Part shown: one piece after another, positions 1 through 12,829 of the stretch
How positions within the stretch are numbered: the first letter of the stretch is position 1
Layout of the letters: each line of letters starts with the position of its first letter
Source: Trichopria drosophilae
Lineage: Eukaryota > Arthropoda > Insecta > Hymenoptera > Diapriidae
Direction: 5' to 3'
Assembly (NCBI GenBank): GCA_030407085.1
Contig: CM059586.1
Span: 87,789,501-87,853,500, forward strand
Length of the DNA stretch: 64,000 nt
Position numbers and translations under genes: made by a program
The notes under the pieces: model-generated
Databases searched by the model: none
What the model saw: the letters and a program-made list of their open reading frames with translations, nothing else
Told to the model about the DNA's origin: nothing

Positions 1-3000
1 GATTAATCATTATTTGATTAATCAAAATTTCATCTCAAATTTGAAAACTTCAAGAAATAAGGGATAACTTCTTATTCTGAAATAGATTAAATTATTATAC
101 AATTTGCCTCAATGCAGTTTTCCTGGTTTAATGAATACTATATTAATAAGTACTATATAGTAACTATAGTCGATCACATCGTTCAATTTATTATGATTTC
201 TTTACAGTATCCAGATCGCGCGACTACAACTATCTATAGTATAACTATACAGAATTATTATAGTGCCACGATTATATTTTCTACACGGATTTTTCAGAAA
301 GATGGAGCAGAGTATATTTTAATGTTCCTAATAAAAATGTTCTTGTTGTATCAAAATTTATTAATTGAAAGTTAATGAGTGTCGATGTCTAGTAAGTGTT
401 TTTGTTGTTGATTACGAGGCGACAACAAGAAAATATCCGCATGCCGCACTAAAACGTTAGCAATTAAAAATTAACCGCCAAGAATTACGTCGATTACCGC
501 TAATTGACGTTAGTGGCGCTACTTGTCGGTAGCGCAAAGTCAGCATCTTCAACCGAATGGACTAAATAGCAAATGAACATCGACAGCAACGATTTTTGCA
601 GAAGTCAGTGATGTAATTAACTACATACTTCTGTTTTAATACACGTGACGAATCGAAGTTCACGCCGTTGATTTTCTAGACCACGCGACGTGGGCGGTTA
701 AAAGGGAACAGATGTGGAGAATTCTCGAGTTTTAATTAAAATTCCGCCCTAAAAATTAATGCCTATAAGAGCAATCTGTACGTACATATAAATAAAATAA
801 ATTTTACGAATGATGTTAAGTTATCACTCACTGAATTCATTACTCGCTGAGAAATAGGACTGTTATGGTTATTATTACTAAAAAAAGGTCGTTTTTCTTG
901 ATTTTTTTTAAAGGTACAACTATAATAAAAAAAAGTACTCTTCTTTTCTGAGTCCATTTTCGTAATTAAAAGTATCTTTAAAATATTTGACATGATAAAT
1001 AATTAGATCAAGTTTAACGTTTTAGCTAAGAAAAATTAGTTAGTACTAGTAGTTAGTACTAGTAAAAATTAGTTAGTAATTTATTTATTAATTACAAAAA
1101 ATAATTAATCATTAAGAAACTGAAATTTTACAAACATTGTATATTCACTCTCTAAATCTCAATTAGTGAAAACTAGGTTACGATTTGAAATTAGTAACAA
1201 AATTTACTAAATATTGGTCAATTTTTGCTAATTGAATGATTAACATAATTTGATTAACACGTTCAGTTAGTTAAAACTGACTAATAATTAGTAAATTTTG
1301 TTGCTAATTTCATATAGTAACCCACTTTTCAATAATTGAAATTTAGAGAGCAAATATTTGACTAAATATTGATGATAATCGATTTTTCGACAACGCATCA
1401 TTAACTTTAAAATATAAATTTTTCTTTTATCAATGTACCGAACTACTCGTCCTATCACACTAAAGCAAAATAGTAACATTTACACAACTCTGGAAAAGAT
1501 TAAACTAAAACTCATTTCTGCAACGGAGACAGCCGTAACGTCCTACTCGATATTTGGAATTAAATGTCACTGCAACAAACGAAAAGAACATTTCACGAGT
1601 TTAGAGCGAACATTTTTAGTATATGTAATTTAATGTTATGAACGTTACTCTTTTTAAATCATCGTGTTTATTTCTTGAATTCGATGACAAATTTTTTGCC
1701 AGCTGTCTTAATGTCTTCAATTCGACAAAACTGTGTCACTTGGTAATGGCGAGTGTCACGTTAATAGGTTTAGGGAGTTATTATTACGTGACCCCATCCC
1801 AGTAAAAAATGTCAAGGCAGTTTTTCCCTTCTCTTTTTTCAGACAAAATAAGTTGCTGCTCATTTGATACTTTTAAAGTGTCAAAATTGAAACCATCATC
1901 ATCGTATGTGTTGTTATATATCATTTTTAAAATAGTGTCTACAATATGTAAATATTTTTTGGAGTATTGAATTTTATTGCACAAAAAATATGTTTGAAAA
2001 TAGTTAATTTTATCAAATGTTATAATCGGTAAACGTTTTAATAATAACAATAAAAATATTTTCTTGACCGTTTTAATTTTAAATGAACTAATAATTAATA
2101 AATCTCGGTATTACGGTCAATTAACTAAAGATAACAATTGAGAAATGTTAATAACAGAATTTTTTGAAAGATTTCTGTGAATGCCCTACTGAAGAGTCTA
2201 CACGGGATCTTGGGTCGAAATGCATATTATTTACAATAGGCACTCGTTTTTAAGATAGTCGCTAAAGGGGAACAGAACTCATTTATGACTAAATCATTTT
2301 CAACACAGATATGAATGTTTCAAATTGAATGTTCTGCCGCGAAAATCGTACAAAATCATCGTTTTTTGTATCGAAAATAAAAAATTCTGATATTAAACTT
2401 TTTGAATTATTATCTTTAGCTAATTGACTGTAACGCCGAGATTTATTATTAATTATTTAATTTAAAATGTTATAATCGTTCAATTTAAAATTTGTCTATT
2501 TTAAGATATCGTATATGAAGCTTTCATTGAGCCGAGGGTGTGTAAATTGAAAATTTAACGATTTCCGACCTACAAAAACCTTCCTTGGTCTTGTGCGAAT
2601 CTAAAAATACGTTTATAGGATCATAACGTCCTCCGTCCTACATTCAGCGAGTTTGGCTAATGTAATATACTCGCAAACCCGTGTAACTTCGTCGGGTTGC
2701 AATAGAAATCCCTTCTACAGTATGGTTCATCTGCCAAATTGCAATACGCTGTGCTATTTCTCTTACATCTGTCACCGAAGATGGTTATAACCCGAAATCG
2801 CCGTCGTTTTCTGCGCAATATATATACATTTCGAATGCACGATACTTCTTGTAGATTTACGAGTTTACTTACAAGACTGTCAGTGGCGCCGCTTGCTATT
2901 TCGATTTTTACAGCAATTTCTCTCATTATTGTAGAAATTGCGAAATTTCAGTAAAATGTCTGAATTTGCATTTTTGTTATGGCAGCTTTTTGAATGATCT

Positions 3001-4650
3001 AATTAACTTCTTAATCAGCCTTTTTCTTTACTAACTCGATTGTCCGAACTATATTTCACTCATGCATTACGTTATTAGATAAGTAATGCATTGTACAGTT
3101 CTGAGATTATTTAACACTTTCAGTCATGAATTTTTTCAACCATGACTTTGGCTCGATTTTCGGTATGCTGGGGCTATTGGGGCCGCTGATTACGAATCCG
3201 TTGAAAAATAAAGGTAATTTTATGTGTTATTTGGGATGAAGAGCTTTTTGTGGTCGCCAATTGCGAATCATTCTCAATTTTGAAAATTTGATTATTTTAT
3301 TTGATTATTATTGTTTTTCAAATTGCAGACAAAATTATTATTATTTTTTTATTTTTATCGGTAATATTGGATCCGATATTTTTAATTTAAAAATCTGATA
3401 TCAGATTCGCAGTCAGCGACCCTAACATCCGCCCTATATCCCAAATATCGCATAAAATTAGTGTTTGTTTTTGGTTTTAGACGGCCATATTTGATCCGCC
3501 ATTTTGAATATAATAAACTGCAGTGATCCTAAAAATTCCTTTATACCAACACATGAAATACAAAATTGGGGCCACTAATGCTGGTCGTGACCAAAATTTG
3601 TCGGAGGATGTGTCCACGTTTCTCCTGAATCCGAATTTAAAGGTTAGAATGTCCCAAAATGCTGGGAACACTGCTTAAACTAGCAATTTAACGAAACAAA
3701 ATTAAAAAATTCTTAAATATGAGCTGTTTTACAGTAAATTGGTGCTACAATGAATCAAAGTACTCAAGATTCTTAAAAGAAATGAAAAAAAGATGGTTAA
3801 TTTTGAATATATTTAAATATACCCTTTCGTGATGGTAGATTTTCTGAAGAACCACTTCGATTTTTTATTGCGTTCCATATACTTTCTAAGATTAATAATC
3901 GTATTAACAATTAAAATAACCTCTATTTTCTTTAGTAAATTTACAAACTTGGAGCACTGTCTTTTCTTGCGCTAAAATTTTTCTTAGTTTAGGGAATACA
4001 AAGGTTTAAATATCGTAATTTTGATATTTTTTAAAAATTCCAATTCATACTTCCGTTGACCATAAATTAACGATTTTTAAAAACAAACCTGATTACGCAC
4101 GGTTTTGATGACAACACTTTTGTATTTGTATTGTATCCATGATCTATTAGTGAATACAACAGCCGTTTTAAAAGGAATAATTAAATCAGTACATCAAACA
4201 ATTATTTTAAAACAATAAATTCAACAAAAGACATTAAATATTAATTAAACAATTTTACATTTTTCAATGATTTTCGCCATGAATTTTGTCGATTAATAGC
4301 ATATTTTATGTAATTATTAAAAAAAAACTACTTTTCGAAAACACATGTTTGTTTCTATAAACCATGTAAAAGTAGACAATTCAATGAGTATTTTACCATC
4401 TAAAAATAAAAAAACGTTTAATTTTAACTTGAGATTTTTCGTAATTTCTCGGTTTTTAATTAATATTATTTAAAAAAATTAATACTTTTATTCCAAAAAA
4501 ATACAGTTTGCTTAGGCCATAAAATGGTACTTTTCCATAAATTATTATGAAAAAAAAATGTTTTGTACGAGAAAGCAAATAAAAACGAAAAAATCGTTTT
4601 ATTTATCTCGGAAATTTTTATGTTATGTATTTTCCGATCAGATGCATATA
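1..4650. other. Gene-free AT-rich stretch
   Basis: No convincing coding region was found here. Open frames are short, lack recognisable domains and overlap on both strands. At about 2640-2950 there is a slightly GC-richer patch, open on both strands, that I do not recognise. Around 3160-3240 and 3340-3430 lie fragments of the dispersed CGCTGATTACGAATC word family that recurs near 8.3, 20.9, 24.3, 25.3 and 30.4 kb. A foldback repeat at 1148-1350 is listed separately. Confidence 0.6.
1148..1350. repeat. Foldback (inverted) repeat, ~200 bp
   Basis: Both ends read CTCTCTAAATYTCAATTA inward. The left arm (about 1148-1225) matches the reverse complement of the right arm (about 1270-1350) at most positions, including ATGAAATTAGYAACAAAATT. 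The spacer is about 45 nt. No target duplication was evident. This is most likely a decayed MITE. Confidence 0.7.
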
Positions 4651-6065
4651 GTGTAGAAGCAGGGACCGTTTCGTAGCCTTTTATAGGTCCCCTTATGCAA
4701 TAAGGTTTTTCCGACGTATTTTGGGCCGCTGAATCCGAATTTCGAGGGTGGATTGCTCTCCGAGTGGGCCGAAATTGTTTATAACAATTTTTTGAAACAA
4801 TTAAGCAATTTTAAATTTTTTGGTCCAAAAAAAAATTTTTTTTATTTTTTGGGCCATTCTAAACAAAAAAGGTCTTTAGTAACTTTTGCGTACGCTGGCG
4901 CATTCTCGAGATAAAAATTCCCGAAATAAAAAAAAATTCGATTTTTGCAGTATTCAGCACACTGCCGCATCGACACATGTAATTTTTTTTTGATCTACCT
5001 ATGCTTAAACTCTTCTTCTGACCTTATATTTCAAGCAGAAAGTTAGTTTTCATCATTCATTTTAAACCTTCGCCATTTATTAAAGTTTTACTAACGCTGT
5101 TTTTTGCCTGTAAATATACGCACATCTAGTATTGGCACGCACGACATGTTTCAAGTCGCCGGATCCACCTCGTTATTTTTTCCGTATTTTGGGTCACTGA
5201 ATCCGAATTTTTAGGGTGGAAAGCTCTCCGGATGGTCCGTCATTGTTTATAACAATTTGTTTAAACAATTAAATATAATTTTTTTACTTTTCGCTTCCTA
5301 AAAAATTTTTTTATATTCTTCGGGCAATTCTGACCAAAAAAGGTTCTATGTAACTTTTGCGCACGATGGCGCAATTCCGAAATAAAAAAAAAATGCGATT
5401 TTTGCAGTGATTAGCACACTACTACATCGACACATATAATTTTTTTTTTATCCACCTAGGCTTAAACTCTTCTTCTGACCTTATATTTCAAGCAGAAAGT
5501 TAGTTTTAATCATTCATTTTAAACTGTAAATCCGCGGTCCAAAATACGTAAAAAAATACCTGGATAAATCCAGGAATTTAAAACGTCCCGTGGGACAATA
5601 CTAGATGTGGGCATGTTTACAAAAAAGTAAAACTGAAATAAATGGCGAAGGTTTAAAATGATTGATTAAAACGATTTTCTGCTTGAAATATAAGGTCAGA
5701 AGAAGAGTTTAAGCATAGGTAGATAAAAAAAAAATTACATGTGTCGATGTGGCGGTGTGCTGAATATTGCAAAAATCGAATTTTTTGATATTTCGGGAAT
5801 TTTTATCTCGAGAATGCGCCATCGTACGCAAAAGTTACTAAAGACCTTTTTTGTTTAGAATGGCCCAAAAAATAAAAAAAAATTTTTTTTGACCAAAAAA
5901 TTTAAAATTGCTTAATTGTTTCAAAAAATTGTTATAAACAATTTCGGCCCACTCGGAGAGCAATCCACCCTCGAAATTCGGATTCAGCGGCCCAAAATAC
6001 GTCGGAAAAACCTTATTGCATAAGGGGACCTATAAAAGGCTACGAAACGGTCCCTGCTCCTACAC
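4651..6065. mobile_element. Large foldback element, ~1.4 kb
   Basis: The ends are inverted copies: GTGTAGAAGCAGGGACCG on the left and the complement of GTGTAGGAGCAGGGACCG on the right. The arms extend roughly 480 nt each (about 4651-5140 and 5590-6065) and include a TCCGAATTTCGAGGGTGGA segment. Between them, 5165-5530 is a further copy in the same orientation as the left arm. The layout is therefore A, A', inverted A. No transposase frame survives. The flanks are TA-rich (CATATA on the left, CTAATATA on the right), so the target duplication cannot be set with certainty. It is a non-autonomous element of unassigned superfamily. Confidence 0.8.
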
Positions 6066-6722
6066 TAATATAATTTAGACGGAAATTTCGAAAAACCACT
6101 CGTACCTCCAAAAACCCCCTCCACAACTCCCTACTCCATTACAAAATGCTTGAATTTTGAATATATCATTTATCTTATTATTTTTTACCAATTCCACCTA
6201 GTGACGTGTTACTAATTTTTAAACATTTTGATGCCTTTTCGCGCTAACTGCACTCATCTAATTTGCTAAAATTCAACTGTGAATGATCGTATCGTCAAAA
6301 TTGTGCAAGATGAACCAATCTTATTCCATTTAATCAAGATTTTTAAGTGGTTTGATTCGTTTTGCACCGTTTTGCCGTAAACAGTTTACAGTTGATAACT
6401 CATGGAAAAATTCATGACAAACGACTATTTTGGAATTTAATATAGTTTCAACGTGATTATCAAACTTTTTTTTTCATAAAACACCGTCATCGATGTCAAT
6501 AGGAAGATTTAACGTCAAACTCAAGTTTGTAGGTGTTAATTTAATAAAAAAAGTACAATAACCTGCAAACAAAATTTAAATATTTTGTTCTTTTTGGACT
6601 TAAAATAATAATTGTAAGGCATCACTGAAACAATAGGAAAAAAACGTGCAAGAACTTAATCCAAATTCAACGTGTCTCACTATGAAATTCAACAGAACAA
6701 AGCCAATATTTAACTAATTTCA

Positions 6723-7250
6723 ATTTTACAAATAATAAATTCAAATTTGGGGGATTTATTCTGCAACGCAATTGGTGGTGATTGCATCAATCAAACATTT
6801 CAACATGATTTAAATTTTTTCCAAGCGCCATCTGTCGAAATCACTTCGATTCCCGAACAGGCAGCTATTTTGAAAAAACATTTTTAAAGAAAAATGTTAA
6901 AAATGCTGACTTGAGATGTTAATTCTATGCAAAACATGAAAACCGTCCCAGGATCGACCCCTGGTATAAAACGAATGTTCTTCCAAGTTCCTCGTTATTT
7001 TTTTGTGAATTTTTCACATATTTTCGGATTCTTCATATTTTGCATAGAATTAACATCTCAAGTCAGCATTTTTAAAATTTTTCTTTAAAAATGTTTTTTC
7101 AAAAAAGCCGCCTATTCGAGAATCGAAATGATTCCAGTAGATGGTGCTTGGAAAATGTTTCAACCATGTTGAAATGTTTGATTGATGCAATCACCACCAA
7201 TTGTGTTGCAGGATAAAAGACCCCAAATTTGAATTTATTATTTGTAAAAT
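6723..7250. mobile_element. Foldback element, ~530 bp
   Basis: ATTTTACAAATAATAAATTC at the left is mirrored by its complement at the right end. The arms are about 210 nt and include GGTGGTGATTGCATCAATCA and CTTGAGATGTTAATTCTATG. The unique centre (about 6940-7020) contains CCAGGATCGACCCCTGG, a short hairpin that loosely resembles a tRNA T-arm read on the minus strand. No coding potential was found. Confidence 0.8.
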
Positions 7251-8029
7251 ATCATCCTGCAATAAATTCTATTTATTTGTAATTTGAATGTTGTTTAATT
7301 TTGGATGAAAAATTAAAGTGATAAAAGCGGTGTTCAGATTTCAGGACTTGTCACTGAAATTAAATTATTGTTACTGACTGTGGGTAAATTACTTCAAAAT
7401 GCCATATTTCAAGCCTTGATCTTGATGACGAGACAACAGGTGCCCAGAGATTTAATGCGTACGTTTCCCTTCTCCATGTAAGTGCACTAGATTTAGCGTG
7501 TACAGAGTGGGGGATGATTCAATGACATTTTTTTAATAGTTTTTTCGATATTAGCCTTGAATTAGACCGTAGTTGCGTGTACTTAATAATTATGACAAAG
7601 AGCATTTTTCTTGGAACAATCCAAACAGTTCTCACGGTTTGCACATAACCGCTATCAGGCTGACAAATAGGCGTTCCTCGCTCACTTAGTAAACGTTCAC
7701 TCGATATATAACCAGAGTAATCATAGGCGGATAAGGAAGGTATAACGTAACGAGCGAAGAGCACCTAAGGAAGTCACGCTATATCCGCGAAACGTTACGT
7801 CATATCTTACGTATGTAGAACGATTTACATGTGTTGTCTTTACTACTGAAGAAAACATGTCATTTTGCACAATGAGCTTATGAAATAAAAAACGTTGTAC
7901 CAGTGAAATAGCCACAAGGATGACAATTTCAATGGGCAAATCCACAAAAACTCTGAACTTTTTAATTACTGTGTAATAAAAAAACGTTTATTGGTCAAAT
8001 ATTTTTAATATTTGGTGGTAATGCATTTC

Positions 8030-8200
8030 GGTACTACGACTATACAATACACCACCTTCAAACATACGACATTTCATCACAGAAATTCAACACACAACAG
8101 TTCAACATACGATAATTCAACATACGTCTTTTCAATGTACAATCATTTCAACACAAAAATTTCATCACATGATCATTTCAATACGAACCAAAAACAATGC
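8030..8200. repeat. Degenerate short-word tandem array
   Basis: About ten loosely repeated words of 14-20 nt follow one another, of the type ATTTCAACACAYA / TTCAACATACGA. The copies differ by substitutions and small length changes. An open frame crosses it, but only because the repeat lacks stop codons. Similar arrays with different words lie near 12.9, 14.0, 17.9, 49.7 and 52.7 kb. Confidence 0.65.
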
Positions 8201-8289
8201 ATTTAACCTCTTGACTGCCATGAGCATTTCACACAAATTTTCCAACATGACAAAAAAAAATTTGTTAGATTTTACTTTAACTTGGTGCA

Positions 8290-8710
8290 TATGGGTATTT
8301 TAGGACGCTGATTACGAATCTACAGTCAGATTTTGAAAATACAAAATGGCGGATTCAATATGGCCGACAAATATTCCAAATTCCAACCATTTCGCTTGAT
8401 ATTTGTTACTCTGTTGTTTTCAGGACCGCCGATTACGATTTTGAAGTTGGATTTTGAACATTTTTCAACCAAAATGGTTCCATTTTTGGAAAATTTCTTC
8501 GCCATATTGTAGCCGTCATTTTAAATTTTCAAAATATATCATAAGATTTGTAATCAGCGATCTCCAAAATCCCCAAGTAACAAGTTTCAAGCAAAATGGT
8601 TAGACTTTTCAAAAATGTGTCCGCCATATTAGATCCGCCATTTTGAATTTCCAAAATCTGACCTCAAAAACCTTCGAGTAACAAATTTCAAGCGGTTTTA
8701 TAAACTTTTT
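8290..8710. repeat. ATGGCGG-family repeat, inverted-symmetric
   Basis: The left part carries GCTGATTACGAATC and AAAATGGCGGATTCAATATG. The right part carries the same words in reverse complement, for example CCGCCATTTTGAATTTCC and TTGTAATCAGCG. Copies of the family occur in both orientations elsewhere in the window. It is non-coding repeat sequence. Confidence 0.65.
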
Positions 8711-9666
8711 ATGCATAAATTGATTGAATACAATGTCATACTTCATGACTAAGATTTTGCAAAAATTCTAAAAACTACCATCTTTGTGGATTTATATATT
8801 TTTTTTTGACACAGCGATTATGAAAACGGACAACGCCATCATATTCAATACACCTTAGACTGTGTAAATCCAGAATTTGTTAAATCACGTAGCCTGCCAT
8901 CCGCCATACTGTAAACAAATTTGAAAAAACTCCACAACTGTTTAGTACAACTATCCAGTCTACGGATTACGTGCATTAGATGTCGGTGGATGCGCAGAAT
9001 TTTGTTAAATTTTGATTCATTTGAAAAACTGTCATAAAAACACTACCTTTTCACAAAAAATTTAGTTAAAAGATTTACTTTTAAACGTTCTAAACTTGAC
9101 AATCGAAAAGAACGTTCTCGAAAATGTCTAAATGCGTCTTTAAAAAAAAAAATATTTTGCTACTAAGACAGATTTTAATTGAAGTGATTCAAAGATTTTA
9201 CCACTTTCTAAGGTAAGGAGAATAATTCTACTAATTCATACTTTTTACACCTGGCTTCTGTTTGACTACAATTTCAAAAAATCTAAATGCGAATAATAAT
9301 ATAATAATTGTCATCAATAATGTAAATTTAAAAAAAATTTGTTTGTAATATTATAGTTTTCTGAAGAGGACCGAAAATAAACAGGTCGAAACGTTATTTT
9401 TAATCTTTTAATTGGTTTTTCCTACCATGTTTTAATTATATCCGCTTTGCCAAGAAGAATACATTTTCTACAAAATTTTCATTTTCACTTAAGAAACCCA
9501 TTACAGGTAAGAAGAATTTAATATTTTTTACTATGTCTATACGGCAGTTTAGAAAAAAAATGATTTTTTGTAGGGCGGAAAATGAAATTTTACGCCCGGG
9601 AATGGCGAAAAATGTTTTTATTAAGTTTCTTGATTAATTATTATTATTAATTATTGTTCATTACTA

Positions 9667-11064
9667 CACGGTGTTCCTGAAATGGAGTTGAATGCAAAAA
9701 CATAGCACCTCAAATTGTCGTTTGCCATATAATTCTAGAAGATTTTAATAGTAAGTAAACAAAAAAATTAACCAAATCCCCCGAGCCGTTTTTAAGAAAA
9801 GTAGTCTGGAAGGTTATAAATTAATTAATCTTGTAATTAGTCAGCTATTATAAATTTATTAAAAAATCATCAACATATCAGTAATACTAGCTTAATTTTT
9901 GAATAAATGTACCATATAACGTGCACTTGAAAAAGAAAACAAACGCGTTTATTTACTTTTATTGAATTTTACAATAAACACAAGCAACTGTGGCTCCTGA
10001 AAAACACTACATTTTAGGAAATTTGTTTTTGACACATTTAATTATAATCGGTCTTCTAACGAGAACTGGCGCTCCTTGAAATATATTATCGGCATCTCAT
10101 AGCTCTCACGGAAAACGCAATCATTATTAGAAATACACAGTTTTGAAAATTTTGAGTTTTGTTGAAAAAAAAGTTTTTATTATGTTCGAAAAATCGAAAA
10201 TTCATGCGAAGACACGCTGTGAAAACCGAGCGCCTACTTGTCTGTTTTGTTTGAAAAAAATATAATTTCTATTCTTGGTACCCTAAAAAAAAGGATTCAA
10301 TAATTAGTGAATTACGATGGCGAAGATAATTGAATTCCGACTATTGTTTGTAGTGCGTACAAAATTCTTTTATATCGATCAACCGAATTAGACCGGTCTA
10401 AAAACCTACGTAAAAGCGAAGGAATCCAAAACTATCAGACTATTCGAAATTTAGATAATTAAAACGTACAAGTAGATCTAGTGTTGGAAAACTGTGCCAA
10501 TGCAAACTCTGCCAAATAGGAAGAGAACCGGTGCATGCAATTTTTCAAAATGTTTCAAAATTATCATTGCAAGGAAGAAAGAAAAAGAGGTACCTGTCCG
10601 ATATGTTGAGCAAGGCTGAACACGAATGCAACGAAAGAAAACGTATGTTCTAAGTCGTCGAAATGTAGAAAAAATCTTAATGCGAGCATTATTAATGATT
10701 TATCATTAAAAGAAAAAGAGCAGATCGTAAGTAAGTTATTCAAAGATATTTATAATAGTGACAATGATCGGGCCAAAAATACTAAAAAACTAAAAGATGG
10801 CGATACAATTTCGATATCTCAAGATTCTTCAAAAATTATCCGAACATTATTGCTACATATTGTTATTTCGACAATTTCTTAATAAATCTATAACAGCTGA
10901 CTTAATTACAAGATTATTAGTTAATTTATAACCTTCCAGACCACTTTTCTTAAAAACAGCTCGGGGGATTTGGCTGAAATTTTGTTTAGTTACTATTTAA
11001 CACTTCTAGAATCACATGGAAAAAGAAAATTTGAGGTGCTCAATTTCATTTCAGGAATACCGTG
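9667..11064. mobile_element. DNA transposon remnant with ~200-bp TIRs
   Basis: The left end CACGGTGTTCCTGAAATG and the right end (complement CACGGTATTCCTGAAATG) head inverted repeats of about 200 nt (about 9667-9875 and 10860-11064). These share CAAATCCCCCGAGC and GTCTGGAAGGTTATAAATTA. The element is flanked on both sides by ACTA, a probable 4-bp target duplication. The CAC start, long TIRs and short duplication fit CACTA/Chapaev-like or Transib-like elements better than Tc1/mariner or piggyBac, but the superfamily is not proven. The interior holds a frameshifted ORF remnant, listed separately. Confidence 0.8.
10459..10882 (+). pseudogene. Broken ORF inside the 9.7-11.1 kb transposon
   Basis: Two overlapping open frames follow each other. 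The first runs from about 10459 to the stop at 10651-10653. The second, in another frame, is open from before 10640 to the stop at 10880-10882. Their composition suits a single ancestral protein of roughly 140 residues with a one-base frameshift near 10640. The first part has a cysteine cluster (LCQCKLCQIGREP) followed by basic stretches. The second is rich in Lys, Asp and Ser. The end of the frame runs into the right inverted repeat. I recognise no family. Being inside the TIRs, it is probably the remnant of a transposon protein, but no DDE catalytic core can be identified. Confidence 0.45.
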
Positions 11065-11099
11065 ACTACTTATTACCCATGTCGATTTATTTTATTTTA

Positions 11100-11700
11100 A
11101 CACGAAAAAATTTACATTGCATTAAGTATTCGATATAGTTTCTCATGAAAGCAAACATGGAGGACGGTGCTCCGACATGCCGGTACACAATAGAGTCTGG
11201 CAAGCAATTCCGCCAACTTATTGCAAGTATTGTCCAGTGTGTTTTTCCACAATGGATGCCCCGGATTACGCGTCCGCCTGCGACACGAGCTAACATCGGA
11301 AACACCTAATCCGTCGCATCTATACTTGTATATATAAAAGGAAGGAGAGGACTACATATAATGGGACGTTGTAATGACTGGACTGGATATTCCGCGGAGA
11401 AAACACAATACCCGATCCAGTATTGTACCGCGGGCGGGTGTAGCAACAAACCGCACCGAGTAGTGAACATCCACTCCGTGTATCTCATTGCTGGGATATA
11501 TAACGCTCGTTAGTGAAGGGATTACATGCCGATTTATCTCGATATCATATCCCAAGGGGCGTCAGCCTCACCATGCAGTGGACTACTGTCGCCAGGATCC
11601 TGTACGCGCCCAAGTTCACCAAGGTGCGAAGAAACCGTCCGATGCACGTGCATGATTTACCATGCACTACCTCCTTAGGAAAAGACTCCTCTTAAGGACC
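11100..11700. other. GC-richer block with two TATA boxes
   Basis: This block is clearly richer in G, C and CpG than its surroundings. On the plus strand it carries TATATAAAAG at 11331-11340 and GATATATAACG at 11495-11505. Downstream of the second box is a short frame starting at ATG 11573 (MQWTTVARILYAPKF...) that stops at about 11695. No splice structure or homology could be assigned. It may be a transposon terminal region (for example a solo LTR), a small gene or a first exon. I cannot decide between these. Confidence 0.35.
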
Positions 11701-12345
11701 TAAAACGTTTTATATATGGGAAAATCCAAAGAAATTTTCTGGGAGTTTAATTTTCAACAAAACTGTGGAATATGTGGGTGATATCAAAATAAAGTGCACA
11801 TTGATGAAGATCCGCTCCTTTTATTTCTTTACACCACATATTACACATTAAAAATAAGCATTTTCTTAAAGTTTTTTTTTTCATGTTTCTACTTTTTTTT
11901 TTCTTTTTAAATATTATTTTACGTCGACTTTTGTGAACCCAAATGGGACTAAATCGTGACGATTTCTAGTGTTACATACCAAAGCATTAAGAAATTTAAA
12001 AAAACCATGTAATGTTCATAGTATTCATAAATATGTTTGCGTCCAGGGAAGGTGATCAAGACCCTGCTGATGAGCACACTTGAACGTCCGTGTAAAACGC
12101 ATTTTTCAATATTCTCAATAGTAAAATGCTTTTTTTTAACTCCGTGCGCGAAGTAACCCATTTGCGCACTGCACTTCGCGCACTGAAATGAGTGAGAGAC
12201 AAATTTTTCTCACGGAGCCAAAAAAATAATTCGCGTGAAATTTTCTATATTATAGTAACGTAAGATAAAAAGATTCTTGGACCTTGAAGAAAGGTTGAAA
12301 CGTTCGGCAAGAAATAATAAAAAAAAGTGTGCTCAGATCTTTTAA

Positions 12346-12577
12346 TCCCTTAACTGCCGCCGATGACGAAGATTTTGACCCCGAAATATTAATTAATCTA
12401 ACGAAGTCAATAATTTATACAAATTTCAAACAAAATTGTTTCTAGATAGTCTGGGGTATAATCCCTAAAATGTCGGTGTCCGTTTTTCAAATTATTGTTT
12501 AAAATTGAACATTTAAAATATTTAAATCTACAGTTTTGACGAATTTTTCAAAATCTTTGTCATCGGCAGTTAAGGGG
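12346..12577. mobile_element. TTAA-flanked MITE (piggyBac-like)
   Basis: Inverted ends CCCTTAACTGCC(GCC)GATGAC are followed on both sides by GAAGATTTTGA-like and CAAAGATTTTGA-like sequence. The element is bounded by TTAA at 12342-12345 and 12578-12581, the usual piggyBac target. It is about 232 bp long with no coding capacity. Confidence 0.75.
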
Positions 12578-12829
12578 TTAATAACAATTTTTAGTTTTCA
12601 ACTGTGTTAGCCAGACATTTAAAAATCGAACATTTCAAAATGTACATATTCTGAACATGTAATAATTAATGATTGACTTCTAAATAGGCTTAATAAATAA
12701 ATCAAACTGATTTGACCTTCAAGTGACCTATAGAATTAACCCTTGGTTAAACATGTTGGAATGACCTTCCAGCGAGACCTCAAAGGTGACCCGAGATAAT
12801 ATTTTTGCGTAGTGAACGCACCAATCGGT

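Larger units (their letters stand above)
7251..9666. other. Gene-free stretch with degenerate arrays
   Basis: No gene was recognised. The stretch holds a short-word array at 8030-8200, an inverted-symmetric block of the ATGGCGG family at 8290-8710, and at 9361-9392 the motif CTGAAGAGGACC ... GGTCGAAACGTT. A related form of that motif recurs at 12280-12300. The frames at 7519-7945 have no recognisable features. Confidence 0.55.

Noticed and set aside
2640..2950. Frames open on both strands with a GC-richer composition
   Set aside because: No recognisable protein, no convincing splice sites, and simultaneous openness on both strands is not informative.
8030..8200. Regularly spaced short words suggesting a CRISPR-like array
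   Set aside because: Words and spacing vary, there are no constant repeats separated by unique spacers, and the genome is eukaryotic.
9361..9392. Hammerhead-ribozyme-like core CTGAAGA ... GAAAC (a degenerate form also near 12280-12300)
   Set aside because: The core words are present, but stem II pairs only if one base is skipped and the flanks do not pair to form stem I. It looks like a transposon end motif at best.
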